Shown here one piece after another: positions 45,540-54,452 of a stretch of 64,000 bases of DNA. Position numbers and translations under genes: made by a program. The notes under the pieces are model-generated. The model did no database searches and was not told where the DNA came from. It saw only the letters and a program-made list of their open reading frames with translations. Source of the DNA: Pseudomonas sp. R76 (GTDB taxonomy: Bacteria; Pseudomonadota; Gammaproteobacteria; Pseudomonadales; Pseudomonadaceae). The stretch lies in NCBI RefSeq assembly GCF_009834565.1, contig NZ_CP019428.1, positions 4,898,001 to 4,962,000 on the forward strand, in the 5' to 3' direction. Positions within the stretch are counted from its first letter, which is position 1. Every line of letters begins with the position of its first letter.

Positions 45540-45745
45540 AACTCGCGCAGTACATCTGGTCCCTAAGCGTCTTGTCCTCAAGGCGCTAGGACTAGAGACC
45601 AACCCTCCCTCTGCATCATCCAGTAGTGTGCTAATCGACGAACGGGCCTCACCTCCAGGCTTACGCCGGTATGCTTGCACACGTCTAGCACGGGCATCTG
45701 CCCGATTCTTCCTGTTACTGCTCCTCGCTTTTCATGGAGTGAAGC
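45540..45745. other. Intergenic stretch with a possible hairpin
   Basis: About 206 bases. TGGTCCCTA (from 45557) and TAGAGACCA can pair, closing a ~40-base structure after the 59-aa gene without a T-run. Nothing else was recognised. Confidence 0.35.
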
Positions 45746-46468
45746 ATGCTCAAGCCCTGCTTTTTTCTCATAGCTGCCCTTGCGGCAAGCCCCGTTGCCG
45801 AAGCGCAGATTTTTCAGCGTGAGCTGGGCGATTTCGACCTGAAGTTGGGCACCACACCAAGCCGCAGCATGGCCCAGGGCCTGGTAAAGCCCACGTCCCC
45901 CGGCAGCGATTCGTTCCACGGTGGCCTGGACCTGAGCCATGACAGCGGCCTGTATTTCGGCCAGTTCTCACCGAACATGGGGTTATCCTCTGCCAATAAC
46001 CTCGAAGTCGACTCCTATATGGGCTTCAAGCGCCCTTTCGACCAGACCTTGGGCTATGAAGTCGGATTGATCCACTACAGCTATCCCAAGCTCAGCCCGC
46101 TGGACAGCCAGGAGTTCTACGGCGGCTTGAACCTGTTGGGCAATCGCTTCGGCGTCTCTTTCAGCAACGACCCCGACCGCCACGACAGCACCCTGTTCGC
46201 CGACCTTGGCGGCACGCAGCCTTTTGGCATCGGCGTCAGCATGAAGTACACCACCCACCAATTGGGCACCCCGGCCTCCGTAGAGGGCGGCGCCATCAGC
46301 ACGTTCAGTGACTGGTCGGTACAATTCTCCCGCGCATGGAAGGGCATCGACCTGGACCTGATCTACAGCGACTCCAGCCTCAGCGGCGGCGACTGCTCGG
46401 CCTACTCCGGACACAACTCGCAATGCGATGGCCTGTTGACGTTGAAGGCCGCTCGGTCGTTTTATTGA
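45746..46468 (+). CDS. TorF-family putative porin
   Basis: 240 residues with a signal peptide (MLKPCFFLIAALAASPVAEA) and a beta-barrel body of alternating strands ending in Phe-Tyr (ARSFY). The pattern SRSMAQGLVKPTSPGSDSFHGGLDLSHDSGLYFGQF and NLEVDSYMGFKRP is the gcw_chp/TorF family plan. Substrate unknown. There is no operon partner; the next lipoprotein gene starts 66 bases later and could be co-transcribed. Confidence 0.82.
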   Translation: MLKPCFFLIAALAASPVAEAQIFQRELGDFDLKLGTTPSRSMAQGLVKPTSPGSDSFHGGLDLSHDSGLYFGQFSPNMGLSSANNLEVDSYMGFKRPFDQTLGYEVGLIHYSYPKLSPLDSQEFYGGLNLLGNRFGVSFSNDPDRHDSTLFADLGGTQPFGIGVSMKYTTHQLGTPASVEGGAISTFSDWSVQFSRAWKGIDLDLIYSDSSLSGGDCSAYSGHNSQCDGLLTLKAARSFY

Positions 46469-46534
46469 CGGGCTGAACTGTCGCACCCCGCGCAGGCTCA
46501 CATGCATTAACCCCCTCTGCGCAAGGAATCGCCC

Positions 46535-47401
46535 ATGCTGCGTCGGCTCAAACTAATGGTGGTATTGCTGACCCTGAGCCTGGTGCTCGCCGGCTGCAAT
46601 CGTGTGGGCCTGGCCTACCGCAATCTGGATGTCATTATCCCCTGGACACTCAACGACTACCTGGACATGAACGCCGGGCAGAAGAGCTGGTTCAACGACA
46701 CACTCAAGGAGCACCTGGCCTGGCACTGCACCACGCAATTGCCGGGCTACCTCGATTGGCTTGATCGCCTGCAACAGATGGTCGACAACAATCAGGTCAC
46801 GGACGCCGCGTTGCAGGCCCGTACCGTCGAAGCCAAGCAAGCAATTGCCGAGATGGCCCGCGAGATCACACCATCGGCCATTCAATTGCTGCAAGGTTTG
46901 GACGATCAGCAGGTCAAGGAAATGAGCGACGCTCTGGCCAAGGACTTACGCAAGCGTCAGGACGAATACCTCAAGCCGCCTCTGGAGCAGCAGATCAAGG
47001 AACGTGCCCAGCGCATGAGCAAACGCCTGGACGCCTGGATCGGCCCGCTCAGTGCCAGCCAGCAAAACCGCGTCACCGCCTGGTCTATTGCCCTGGGTGA
47101 ACAAAACGAGCAGTGGATCGGCAACCGTGCCCGCTGGCAGACGCAGTTCATCGCCGCAGTGCAGCAGCGCAAAAACGCCGACTTCCCGCAAAAAATCCAA
47201 CAATTGCTGGTAGACCGTGAAAGCCTATGGACGCCGGATTACAAGGTTGCCTATGCCCAGACGGAAGCGGCGGCACGCAGCCTGATTGTCGATCTGATGG
47301 CGGAAAGTACCGTGCAACAACGGCTAAAGCTGACTCAGAAAATCGACAGCGTGCGCAGCGATTTCAAGGCGCTCAAATGCCTGAAGGCCGCCACCCAATA
47401 A
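46535..47401 (+). CDS. DUF6279 family lipoprotein
   Basis: 288 residues. The lipoprotein signal ends LVLAGC (Cys20). The family signature NRVGLAYRNLDVIIPWTLNDYLDM follows, with a long helical body (periplasmic, probably coiled). A CHTTQ-like segment (WHCTTQLPGYLDWLDRLQ) is typical. Function unknown; common in Pseudomonas as a single gene. Confidence 0.85.
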   Translation: MLRRLKLMVVLLTLSLVLAGCNRVGLAYRNLDVIIPWTLNDYLDMNAGQKSWFNDTLKEHLAWHCTTQLPGYLDWLDRLQQMVDNNQVTDAALQARTVEAKQAIAEMAREITPSAIQLLQGLDDQQVKEMSDALAKDLRKRQDEYLKPPLEQQIKERAQRMSKRLDAWIGPLSASQQNRVTAWSIALGEQNEQWIGNRARWQTQFIAAVQQRKNADFPQKIQQLLVDRESLWTPDYKVAYAQTEAAARSLIVDLMAESTVQQRLKLTQKIDSVRSDFKALKCLKAATQ

Positions 47402-47403
47402 AA

Positions 47404-47494
47404 TGTGGGAGCGGGCTTGCTCGCGAATGCAGTGAATCAGTCACAAGATGTATCGACTGAAACTCCGCATTCGCGAGCAAGCCCGCTCCCACAT
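47404..47494. repeat. REPIN
   Basis: Inverted pair of the GTGGGAGCGGGCTTGCTCGCGAATGC family, starting 2 bases after the lipoprotein stop codon. Confidence 0.92.
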
Positions 47495-47513
47495 GAGGTC
47501 TGTGGTCTATCTT

Positions 47514-47903
47514 TTAGGCAATTTGCGCCTTCGAGGCCACTTCATCAAACGTCGCCGGCTCCAGCGCGTCCGCCTGGTCATCCAGCACCTGGCGCGGGTG
47601 ATCATCGCCCGGAATGGAGCTATCAATCAGCGCCAGCAGTTGTGCGCCGCGAGCGGTCAGGATGAAATTCTCACCATTACCGCCCTCTTCTTCCGGGCGC
47701 GATTCAATAAACCCACGCTTGAACAGTAGCGCCTCGTAATCCGCAGCGGTCTTTTTCAGCGTATCCAGGTTACCGGTGGATTCACCCGCCGTGGCCTTCT
47801 CAGCCGCCTCCTGCTCAGCGTATTTACGCGGGGCAAAGCTGCCTTCGCCGTTCTGCACTTCATGCAGCAGCCGTTCGATCAAATCCCAGTTGTAAGTCGT
47901 CAT
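47514..47903 (-). CDS. Conserved hypothetical protein (129 aa), DUF2513-like
   Basis: Begins MTTYNWDLIERLLHEVQNG, resembling the winged-helix N-terminus of DUF2513-type proteins (xWDLIrxIL). The middle is acidic and Ala/Glu-rich. The later part AADYEALLFKRGFIESRP and ENFILTARGAQLLALID fits a wing-type domain. It may be a DNA-binding or regulatory protein; the call is weak. It has AGGAGGAAT before the ATG. Confidence 0.7.
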   Translation of the reverse strand: MTTYNWDLIERLLHEVQNGEGSFAPRKYAEQEAAEKATAGESTGNLDTLKKTAADYEALLFKRGFIESRPEEEGGNGENFILTARGAQLLALIDSSIPGDDHPRQVLDDQADALEPATFDEVASKAQIA

Positions 47904-48001
47904 CCTGATTCCTCCTGCAGGCCGGTGGAAAGTAGCCCGTCTAAAGGTGTGACATGCCTCGTCACTGGCCGTTCAGCTGAATAGACGGGCGTCATTTCTC
48001 T

Positions 48002-48029
48002 GAACTTTCCAGACGTTCGCCACCTCAAT
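48002..48029 (+). promoter_or_regulatory. Candidate AlgU/RpoE-type promoter
   Basis: GAACTT at 48002-48007, a 17-base spacer, then TCAAT, close to the GAACTT-N16/17-TCnnA consensus. It lies 29 bases before the ATG of the exported 91-aa protein. Confidence 0.4.
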
Positions 48030-48057
48030 TGAACACTACTGCCAAGGAGGTCCGACC

Positions 48058-48333
48058 ATGAAAACCCTGATAAACCTGGCCATCGCCGCCACGCTGCTGA
48101 CTGCCCTGCCAGCCTGGGCGTGTACGCCTGAAGAAGCCACGGCGAAACGCGAACAACTGGCTCAGGAAGTGACCAAGCTCACTAAGCAGAACCCGAACAA
48201 GGCCAAAGAAATGAATGCAGAACTGCAGAAAATGGACATGGACACGACGGCTGCGGACTTGCCTGACAAATGCCAATTGATCGATCAGCGCCTGAAAGAC
48301 CTCGAAAAAGCCGCCGCCGAAAGCAAAAACTGA
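48058..48333 (+). CDS. Small exported protein of unknown function (91 aa)
   Basis: Signal peptide MKTLINLAIAATLLTALPAWA, then CTPEEATAKREQLAQEVTKL. The first Cys follows cleavage directly (AWA/C), and a second Cys near residue 75 could form a disulfide. The mature part is a charged helical hairpin. Strong AAGGAGG site, possible extracytoplasmic-stress promoter and a terminator 8 bases after the stop. Confidence 0.75.
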   Translation: MKTLINLAIAATLLTALPAWACTPEEATAKREQLAQEVTKLTKQNPNKAKEMNAELQKMDMDTTAADLPDKCQLIDQRLKDLEKAAAESKN

Positions 48334-48340
48334 AGGCATA

Positions 48341-48367
48341 AAAAAACCGGACATTGTCCGGTTTTTT
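48341..48367. terminator. Bidirectional intrinsic terminator
   Basis: AAAAAACCGGAC / GTCCGGTTTTTT around ATT. It serves the 91-aa gene on the plus strand and the helicase gene on the minus strand. Confidence 0.9.
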
Positions 48368-48381
48368 CACATCGCCCTGCC

Positions 48382-49728
48382 TTACTCGGCAGCCGGAGCT
48401 TCTGGCTTGCGGCGCTTGAGCGGCGCCATGCCATCCTTGCTGACGAGCGACAGGTTGTCGGTCTTCGGCCGGTTGGCGATCTTGCGCTTGGTCGGCGACT
48501 TGGCACCGGCCTTTTTCTTGTCGCCCTTGGCGTCGACCTTTTTCTTCTTCACGCCAACTGCCTTGCCCGACGCCTTGACCTTCTTCGGCCCGGTGTAGGT
48601 GCCTTTGACTTCCTTGATGGTGCGGCGCTCGAACGACTGCTTGAGGTAGCGCTCGATGCTCGACATCAGGTTCCAGTCGCCGTGGCAGATCAGCGAGATC
48701 GCCAGGCCATCGTTGCCGGCACGCCCGGTACGGCCGATACGGTGCACGTATTCGTCGCCGCTGCGTGGCATGTCGAAGTTGATGACCATGTCCAGGCCAT
48801 CCACGTCCAGGCCGCGCGCGGCGACGTCGGTGGCCACCAGGATCTTCACGCCGCCAGCCTTGAGGCGGTCGATGGCCAGTTTGCGGTCCTTCTGGTCTTT
48901 CTCACCGTGCAGGACGAATGCTTTGTAGTCCTGCGCCACCAGGCGGCCGTAAATACGGTCAGCCGCCGCGCGGGTGTTGGTGAACACGATGGCCTTCTGA
49001 TAGGTCTCGTTGGCCAACAGCCAGTTGAGGATCTGCTCTTTGTGCACATTGTGGTCGGCGGTGACGATCTGCTGACGCGTGGTCGCGTTCAGGTCACTGA
49101 CGTTGTTGACCTGCAAGTGCTCAGGGTTGTTCAGGACCTTGGCAACCATGTCGCGCAACGTCGACCCACCGGTGGTGGCGGAGAACAGCATGGTTTGCTG
49201 GCGATTTACGCATTCAGCCACCAGGCGCTGCACGTCATCGGCAAAGCCCATGTCGAGCATGCGGTCGGCTTCGTCGAGCACCAGCACTTCGACTTCCTTG
49301 AGGTCGAGGTTGCCGGCGTTGAGTTGTTCGATCATGCGCCCTGGCGTGCCGATCAGAATATCCGGCACCTTGCGCAGCATGGCGGCCTGGACTTTGAAGT
49401 CTTCACCGCCGGTGATCAGGCCGGACTTGATGAAGGTGAACTGCGAAAAGCGCTCCACTTCTTTCAAAGTCTGCTGGGCCAGCTCGCGAGTCGGCAGCAG
49501 GATCAGGGTTTTGATGCTGACGCGGACTTTGGCCGGGCCGATCAGGCGGTGCAAAATCGGCAGGACGAAAGCGGCGGTCTTGCCACTCCCGGTTTGAGCC
49601 GTCACCCGCAGGTCACGCCCTTCGAGCGCGAGCGGGATGGCCGCTGCTTGCACAGGCGTAGGCTCGACAAATTTTAGCTCGGCCACGGCTTTGAGCAGGC
49701 GTTCGTGCAGGGCGAATTGGGAAAACAC
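48382..49728 (-). CDS. DEAD-box ATP-dependent RNA helicase
   Basis: 448 residues from a GTG at 49728 (VFSQFALHERLLKAVAEL) with GAGG 8 bases upstream. The longer open frame has no family match. Motifs: Q-motif region FVEPTPVQAAAIP, I AQTGSGKTAA, II VLDEADRML, III SAT, VI HRIGRTGRAG. The C-terminal tail is Lys/Arg-rich (about 70 residues), suited to RNA binding. Resembles PA3950 of P. aeruginosa (memory); the SrmB/RhlE group is likely. Confidence 0.92.
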   Translation of the reverse strand: MFSQFALHERLLKAVAELKFVEPTPVQAAAIPLALEGRDLRVTAQTGSGKTAAFVLPILHRLIGPAKVRVSIKTLILLPTRELAQQTLKEVERFSQFTFIKSGLITGGEDFKVQAAMLRKVPDILIGTPGRMIEQLNAGNLDLKEVEVLVLDEADRMLDMGFADDVQRLVAECVNRQQTMLFSATTGGSTLRDMVAKVLNNPEHLQVNNVSDLNATTRQQIVTADHNVHKEQILNWLLANETYQKAIVFTNTRAAADRIYGRLVAQDYKAFVLHGEKDQKDRKLAIDRLKAGGVKILVATDVAARGLDVDGLDMVINFDMPRSGDEYVHRIGRTGRAGNDGLAISLICHGDWNLMSSIERYLKQSFERRTIKEVKGTYTGPKKVKASGKAVGVKKKKVDAKGDKKKAGAKSPTKRKIANRPKTDNLSLVSKDGMAPLKRRKPEAPAAE

Positions 49729-49921
49729 GGGTGCTACCTCGAAGAAATACAAAATATCAGCTGCATAGGGTAACGGTTTCGGGCGTCCAAACCGAGTTTC
49801 TTTACGCGAACAGGGCGAATCAGCTGCTTTTTTGTCAGGATATTTGTCTACAACGTCAACTTTGACGCACTTAAATGCTCTAATCGCCCCGTGTTGTCTT
49901 ACAGAAGAATCGGTTTCACCC

Positions 49922-51220
49922 ATGGATATCAAACAGTTCTGGCTCAACGTCCAAGACCTTTGGGGCGCCCTCGATCAACACCCGATGCTGCATGCGAGCT
50001 TGGGTTTGCTGGTGTTGCTGGTGGTGGCCCTGCTCGTTGGGCGGGTGGCGCGCTACCTCATCCTTCACGCCGTCAAATTGCTCGGCCGGCAACCGGCGCT
50101 GCACTGGCTCAATGACCTGCGGCACAACAAAGTCTTCCACCGCCTGGCGCAGATGACGCCGTCACTGGTAATCCAGTTTGGCCTGTACCTGGTGCCGGAC
50201 CTGAGCAAGACCGCCACCTTGTTTATCGGCAATGTGGCCCTGGCGTTCACCATCCTGTTCATGACACTGGCTGTGAGCGCCCTGCTCAACGCCCTGCTGG
50301 ATATCTACGCGCGTACCGAACATGCGCGCACCCGCTCGATCAAGGGCTACGTGCAACTGGCCAAGATGGTGCTGTTCGTGTTTGCCGCGATCATTATCGT
50401 CGCCACCCTGATCGACCGTTCGCCACTGTTGCTGCTCTCCGGCTTGGGTGCAATGTCGGCCGTGATCCTGTTGGTCTACAAGGACACGCTGCTGTCGTTC
50501 GTCGCCAGCGTGCAGCTGACCAGCAACGACATGCTGCGGGTCGGTGACTGGATCGAAATGCCCCAGGTCGGCGCCGACGGCGATGTGGTCGACATCACCT
50601 TGCACACGGTCAAGGTGCAGAACTTCGACAAGACCATCGTCTCCATTCCGACCTGGCGCCTGATGTCCGAGTCGTTCAAGAACTGGCGCGGCATGCAGGC
50701 CTCCGGTGGGCGTCGCATAAAGCGCAGCCTGTATATCGACGCCAGCGGCGTGCGCTTCCTGCGCGACGATGAAGAGGTGCGCATGACCCAGGTGCACCTG
50801 CTCACCGACTACATCAGCCGCAAGCAAGCCGAACTCAAGGCCTGGAACGAAGCCCAGGGTAACAGTGCGCAGCTGTCGGCCAACCGCCGCCGCATGACCA
50901 ACCTCGGCACGTTCCGCGCCTACGCCCTGGCCTACCTGAAAAGCCACCCGGACATCCAGCCGAACATGACCTGCATGGTGCGCCAGATGCAAACCACCGC
51001 CCAAGGCGTGCCGCTGGAAATCTACTGCTTCACCCGCACCACGGCGTGGGCGGATTACGAGCGCATTCAGGGCGATATCTTTGATTATTTGCTGGCGGTG
51101 TTGCCGGAGTTCGGCTTGAGCCTGTATCAGCAGCCGAGTGGCAATGACTTGCGCGCGGGGATGGTGCCGGCGGTGTTGGGTGCCAGTCACCTGCCGACGT
51201 TGGAACACACCTCTGCATAA
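49922..51220 (+). CDS. MscS-family mechanosensitive channel
   Basis: 432 residues from the ATG at 49922 (MDIKQFWLNVQDLWGALDQHP). Five or more hydrophobic helices, then a MscS core: LSGLGAMSAVILLVYKDTLLSFVASVQL (pore helix TM3 pattern), DMLRVGDWIEMPQVGADGDVVDITLHTVKVQNFDKTIVSIP (beta domain). The C-terminal cytoplasmic part resembles the YbdG branch (EVRMTQVHLLTDY, YCFTRTTAW). It is divergent from the helicase across 193 bases. Confidence 0.9.
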   Translation: MDIKQFWLNVQDLWGALDQHPMLHASLGLLVLLVVALLVGRVARYLILHAVKLLGRQPALHWLNDLRHNKVFHRLAQMTPSLVIQFGLYLVPDLSKTATLFIGNVALAFTILFMTLAVSALLNALLDIYARTEHARTRSIKGYVQLAKMVLFVFAAIIIVATLIDRSPLLLLSGLGAMSAVILLVYKDTLLSFVASVQLTSNDMLRVGDWIEMPQVGADGDVVDITLHTVKVQNFDKTIVSIPTWRLMSESFKNWRGMQASGGRRIKRSLYIDASGVRFLRDDEEVRMTQVHLLTDYISRKQAELKAWNEAQGNSAQLSANRRRMTNLGTFRAYALAYLKSHPDIQPNMTCMVRQMQTTAQGVPLEIYCFTRTTAWADYERIQGDIFDYLLAVLPEFGLSLYQQPSGNDLRAGMVPAVLGASHLPTLEHTSA

Positions 51221-51235
51221 CACCGCCATTCCCCT

Positions 51236-51324
51236 TGTGGGAGCGGGCTTGCCCGCGAAAGCGGAGTATCAGTCAACCCATCAATGACTGACCCACCGCT
51301 TTCGCGAGCAAGCCCGCTCCCACA
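51236..51324. repeat. REPIN
   Basis: Inverted pair of the GTGGGAGCGGGCTTGCnCGCGAAAGC family between convergent genes. Confidence 0.92.
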
Positions 51325-51329
51325 TAGGT

Positions 51330-52196
51330 TCAGCGGTGGATCGCCTCCTTGCGCACACCCAACCGGCTGATCCACACCGCCCCCAGAATCACCAACCCAC
51401 CCCACGCCAGCCTCCCCAGCGGCTCATGCTGATTCCAGATCAGCAAGTTCAGCAACAGCCCCACCGGCACATGCAGGTTGTTCATCACCGCAAGGGTGCC
51501 GCCGTTCACCAGGCACGCACCCTTGTTCCACCAATACATGCCGAGCGCGGTGCTGACCAACCCGAGGAACACCAGCACGCCCCATTGCAACGGTGCGTCG
51601 GGCAGGTAATTGGCCTTGCCGAACAGCAGGAATGCCGGCAGCACCACGATCAAGGCGCCCAGGTAGAAGTAGCCGAAGCGCCGGTAGTGCGGCAAATCAC
51701 TCGGATAACGCGCCACCAGATGCTTGTACATCACCTGCCCGGCGGCGTAGGTGAAGTTGGCCAGTTGCAGCAGCAAAAAGCCGCCGAGGAAGTGCGGGGT
51801 GATCTGGTCGAAGCGGATCACTGCCGCGCCGCCCACCGCCACCAGCGCAGCAATCAGCGCCCAAGGGTTGAAGCGCCGGTTGAGGGCGTCTTCGATCAGG
51901 GTCACATGTAGCGGTGTAAGGATGGTGAATAGCAGCACTTCCGGCACGGTGAGTACACGAAAGCTCAGGTACAGGCATACGTAGGTCACACCAAACTGCA
52001 GCGCGCCGATCGCCAGCATGCCGCGCATAAACCTTGGTTCTACCGAACGCCAGCGGGTCAGCGGGATAAATACCAGGCCAGCCAACACGACGCGCACCAG
52101 CACGGCGAAGTAGCTGTCGACGTGGCCGGCGAGGTATTCGCCGATCAAGCTGAAGGAAAATGCCTGAATCAGGGTGACAACCAGTAAATAGCCCAT
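51330..52196 (-). CDS. EamA/DMT-family transporter
   Basis: 288 residues with ten hydrophobic helices, two EamA halves. Begins MGYLLVVTLIQAFSFSLIGEYLAG, followed by VRVVLAGLVFIPLTRWRSV; the second half is near GVLVFLGLVSTALGMYWWNKGACLVNGGTLAV. Likely a carboxylate/amino-acid or metabolite exporter (YddG/RhaT type); substrate unknown. Confidence 0.88.
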   Translation of the reverse strand: MGYLLVVTLIQAFSFSLIGEYLAGHVDSYFAVLVRVVLAGLVFIPLTRWRSVEPRFMRGMLAIGALQFGVTYVCLYLSFRVLTVPEVLLFTILTPLHVTLIEDALNRRFNPWALIAALVAVGGAAVIRFDQITPHFLGGFLLLQLANFTYAAGQVMYKHLVARYPSDLPHYRRFGYFYLGALIVVLPAFLLFGKANYLPDAPLQWGVLVFLGLVSTALGMYWWNKGACLVNGGTLAVMNNLHVPVGLLLNLLIWNQHEPLGRLAWGGLVILGAVWISRLGVRKEAIHR

Positions 52197-52260
52197 GCGC
52201 GCCTCGTTTCGAATGGGCGCGACTTTAAGGGTTTTCGGCGTTTACTGAAACTCGGGGCAA

Positions 52261-52294
52261 AAAAAACCCGACCTCGCTATAGCGGCAGTCGGGC
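52261..52294 (-). terminator. Terminator downstream of azoR
   Basis: Stem CCCGAC / GTCGGG with an inner GCTATAGC palindrome. On the minus strand it is followed by eight T residues. It lies about 105 bases after the azoR stop. Confidence 0.8.
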
Positions 52295-52399
52295 AGGAGC
52301 ACTCAGGAGCAACAAGTGCAAAGGGAGGTTCGATACGCGTACTTGAAGGGTTTGCGTGGGGCGATATAAACACCACGCGATTATGTGACGATTAAACGA

Positions 52400-52999
52400 T
52401 CACGCGACCTGTGCCAGCAGTGCTTTGGCGTGGTTGATGCCCTTCTCCTGGAAGTCGCCGCTCAGGTTCACGCCTTCGGCGTGAATGAAGGTGACATCGT
52501 GAATGCCGATAAAGGCCATGACCTGACGCAGGTACGGTTCCTGGTGATCGGAGCTGGCGCCTGTGTGAATACCGCCGCGAGCGGTCAGCACAATGGCGCG
52601 CTTGCCGGTCAACAACCCCTGAGGGCCGGTGGCGGTGTACTTGAAGGTCACACCAGCACGCAACACGTGATCCAGCCAGGCTTTGAGGGTGCTGGGGATG
52701 GCGAAGTTGTACATCGGTGCGGCCATCACCAGCACGTCGGCAGCGAGTAACTCTTCGGTCAATTCGTTGGAGCGGTCCAGGGACGCCTGTTCGATGTCGC
52801 TGCGCTGGTCGGCGGGCTTCATCCAGCCGCCGAGCAGGTTGGCGTCCAAGTGCGGGACCGGGTTAAGGGCCACGTCGCGCACGGTGATCTGATCCGCCGG
52901 ATGAGCGACCTGCCATTGGCCGATGAACTGTTGGGTCAGCTGGCGGGAGATTGAATCCTGCTGGCGGGCGCTGCTTTCGATGATCAGAACATTGGACAT
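52400..52999 (-). CDS. azoR: FMN-dependent NADH-azoreductase AzoR (AcpD)
   Basis: 199-residue flavodoxin-like quinone/azo reductase. It begins MSNVLIIESSARQQDSISRQLT (FMN phosphate loop), then MAAPMYNFAIPSTLKAWLDHVLRAGVTFKYT (the classical AzoR FMN motif) and VLTARGGIH. Likely reduces quinones and azo dyes with NADH in the cytoplasm. No obvious partner gene. Confidence 0.93.
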   Translation of the reverse strand: MSNVLIIESSARQQDSISRQLTQQFIGQWQVAHPADQITVRDVALNPVPHLDANLLGGWMKPADQRSDIEQASLDRSNELTEELLAADVLVMAAPMYNFAIPSTLKAWLDHVLRAGVTFKYTATGPQGLLTGKRAIVLTARGGIHTGASSDHQEPYLRQVMAFIGIHDVTFIHAEGVNLSGDFQEKGINHAKALLAQVA

Positions 53000-53115
53000 G
53001 GCTAGGTAGGCTCCATCTGTAAATGCTGTAAGGCGATGGAGTGAAGATTAAACAGAGCCAATTCGATAAAAAAGCGCAAAAAACTGCTACAACCCATCTA
53101 GAAATTTGTTTATAA

Positions 53116-53145
53116 GCGGAGTATTGCTGTGGGCATGCTCCGCTG
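53116..53145 (-). terminator. Possible terminator of the 104-aa gene
   Basis: AGCGGAG / CTCCGCT arms with a 15-base loop, followed by weakly T-rich DNA on the minus strand. Confidence 0.45.
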
Positions 53146-53150
53146 TCGGC

Positions 53151-53465
53151 TTATTTTGGGGTGCAGGTCAGTGCGATACGCATTTTGATAATGGCGCGGC
53201 TGAAATTGACCGTGGTGTTGGTGGTTTTCCCCGCCGCAACCGTGACTTTGCGAGTGCGCGGGGCTTCCGGGCCGTTGGTAAAGCGCACCTTGCACTCCGC
53301 ATCATTGGAGCCGTAGTTGGTCAGTTGGATCGAACTGATATTGCTGTCGACGTCCGACGCGCTGTAATCGATCTTCACGCCCTGAATGTCTTTCGTCACA
53401 TCGGTGCTGAATGCAAACGCGCTCATCGGCAGCAGCGCCAGCAATACACAACAGAATTTTCTCAT
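53151..53465 (-). CDS. Small exported protein (104 aa) of unknown function
   Basis: From the ATG at 53465: signal peptide MRKFCCVLLALLPMSAFAF, then a beta-rich mature part (VKIDYSASDVDSNISSIQLTNYG, DAECKVRFTNGP) with two cysteines likely to pair. In other Pseudomonas genomes such sequences are sometimes labelled '3-phosphoglycerate kinase', which is certainly a mislabel for a 104-residue exported protein. It is divergent from the LysR gene across 49 bases. Confidence 0.75.
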   Translation of the reverse strand: MRKFCCVLLALLPMSAFAFSTDVTKDIQGVKIDYSASDVDSNISSIQLTNYGSNDAECKVRFTNGPEAPRTRKVTVAAGKTTNTTVNFSRAIIKMRIALTCTPK

Positions 53466-53514
53466 TCGGCAGTCTCCAATAAGGACCGCCAGCTTAGGAC
53501 AAGAGGAGCTCATC

Positions 53515-54438
53515 TTGAAAGCGCCCCGCGTTACCCTCGATCAATGGCGCACTCTGCAAGCCGTGGTCGACCATGGCGGCTTCGCCCAGGCGGCTGAAGC
53601 GCTGCACCGCTCGCAATCCTCGGTGAGTTACACCGTGGCGCGCATGCAAGACCAGCTCGGCGTGCCGCTGCTGCGCATCGACGGGCGCAAAGCGGTACTC
53701 ACCGAAGCCGGTGAAGTGCTGCTGCGCCGCTCGCGCCAACTGGTGAAAAACGCCAGCCAACTGGAAGACCTTGCCCACCACATGGAACAGGGCTGGGAGG
53801 CCGAAGTACGCCTGGTGGTGGATGCCGCTTACCCGAATGCACGCCTGGTGCGTGCCCTCACCGCCTTTATGCCGCAAAGCCGAGGCTGCCGCGTGCGCCT
53901 GCGCGAAGAAGTATTGTCGGGCGTGGAAGAGTTGTTGATGGACGGCATGGCTGACCTCGCGATCAGCGGGTTCATCATCCCTGGCTACCTGGGGACGGAA
54001 ATGAGCGATGTGGAATTTATCGCCGTGGCCCACCCCGATCACTCGTTGCATCGCCTGAACCGCGAGTTGAGTTTCCAGGACCTGGAGAGTCAGATGCAGG
54101 TGGTGATTCGCGACTCCGGCCGCCAGCAGCCACGGGACGTGGGCTGGCTCGGGGCCGAACAGCGCTGGACCGTCGGCAGCCTGGCCACCGCCGCCACCTT
54201 CGTCAGCAGCGGCCTGGGCTTTGCCTGGTTGCCCCGGCACATGATCGAGCGTGAGCTCAACGAAGGCCTGCTCAAGCAGCTACCCTTGGAAAAGGGCGGC
54301 AGCCGCAACCCGACGTTTTACCTGTACGCGAACAAGGACAAACCCCTGGGCCCAGCCACGCAGATTCTCGTGGAATTGCTGCGCACCTTCGACACCGCTC
54401 CCCTGGACGCGCCTTTTGCCGCGCCTGAGCAAGCCTGA
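53515..54438 (+). CDS. LysR-family transcriptional regulator
   Basis: 307 residues from a TTG at 53515 with AGGAG 8 bases upstream (the frame is open further 5' but lies over the divergent gene). N-terminal helix-turn-helix VTLDQWRTLQAVVDHGGFAQAAEALHRSQSSVSYTVARM, then an effector domain. Followed after 14 bases by the alpha/beta hydrolase gene, with which it may form an operon. Target unknown; the close divergent 104-aa gene is the natural candidate. Confidence 0.87.
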   Translation: MKAPRVTLDQWRTLQAVVDHGGFAQAAEALHRSQSSVSYTVARMQDQLGVPLLRIDGRKAVLTEAGEVLLRRSRQLVKNASQLEDLAHHMEQGWEAEVRLVVDAAYPNARLVRALTAFMPQSRGCRVRLREEVLSGVEELLMDGMADLAISGFIIPGYLGTEMSDVEFIAVAHPDHSLHRLNRELSFQDLESQMQVVIRDSGRQQPRDVGWLGAEQRWTVGSLATAATFVSSGLGFAWLPRHMIERELNEGLLKQLPLEKGGSRNPTFYLYANKDKPLGPATQILVELLRTFDTAPLDAPFAAPEQA

Positions 54439-54452
54439 AACGGAGTTCACCC

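Noticed and set aside
49729..49947. N-terminal extension of the DEAD-box helicase to 49947
   Set aside because: The extra residues have no family match and cover the divergent promoter region; GTG at 49728 has a good ribosome site and gives the family N-terminus.
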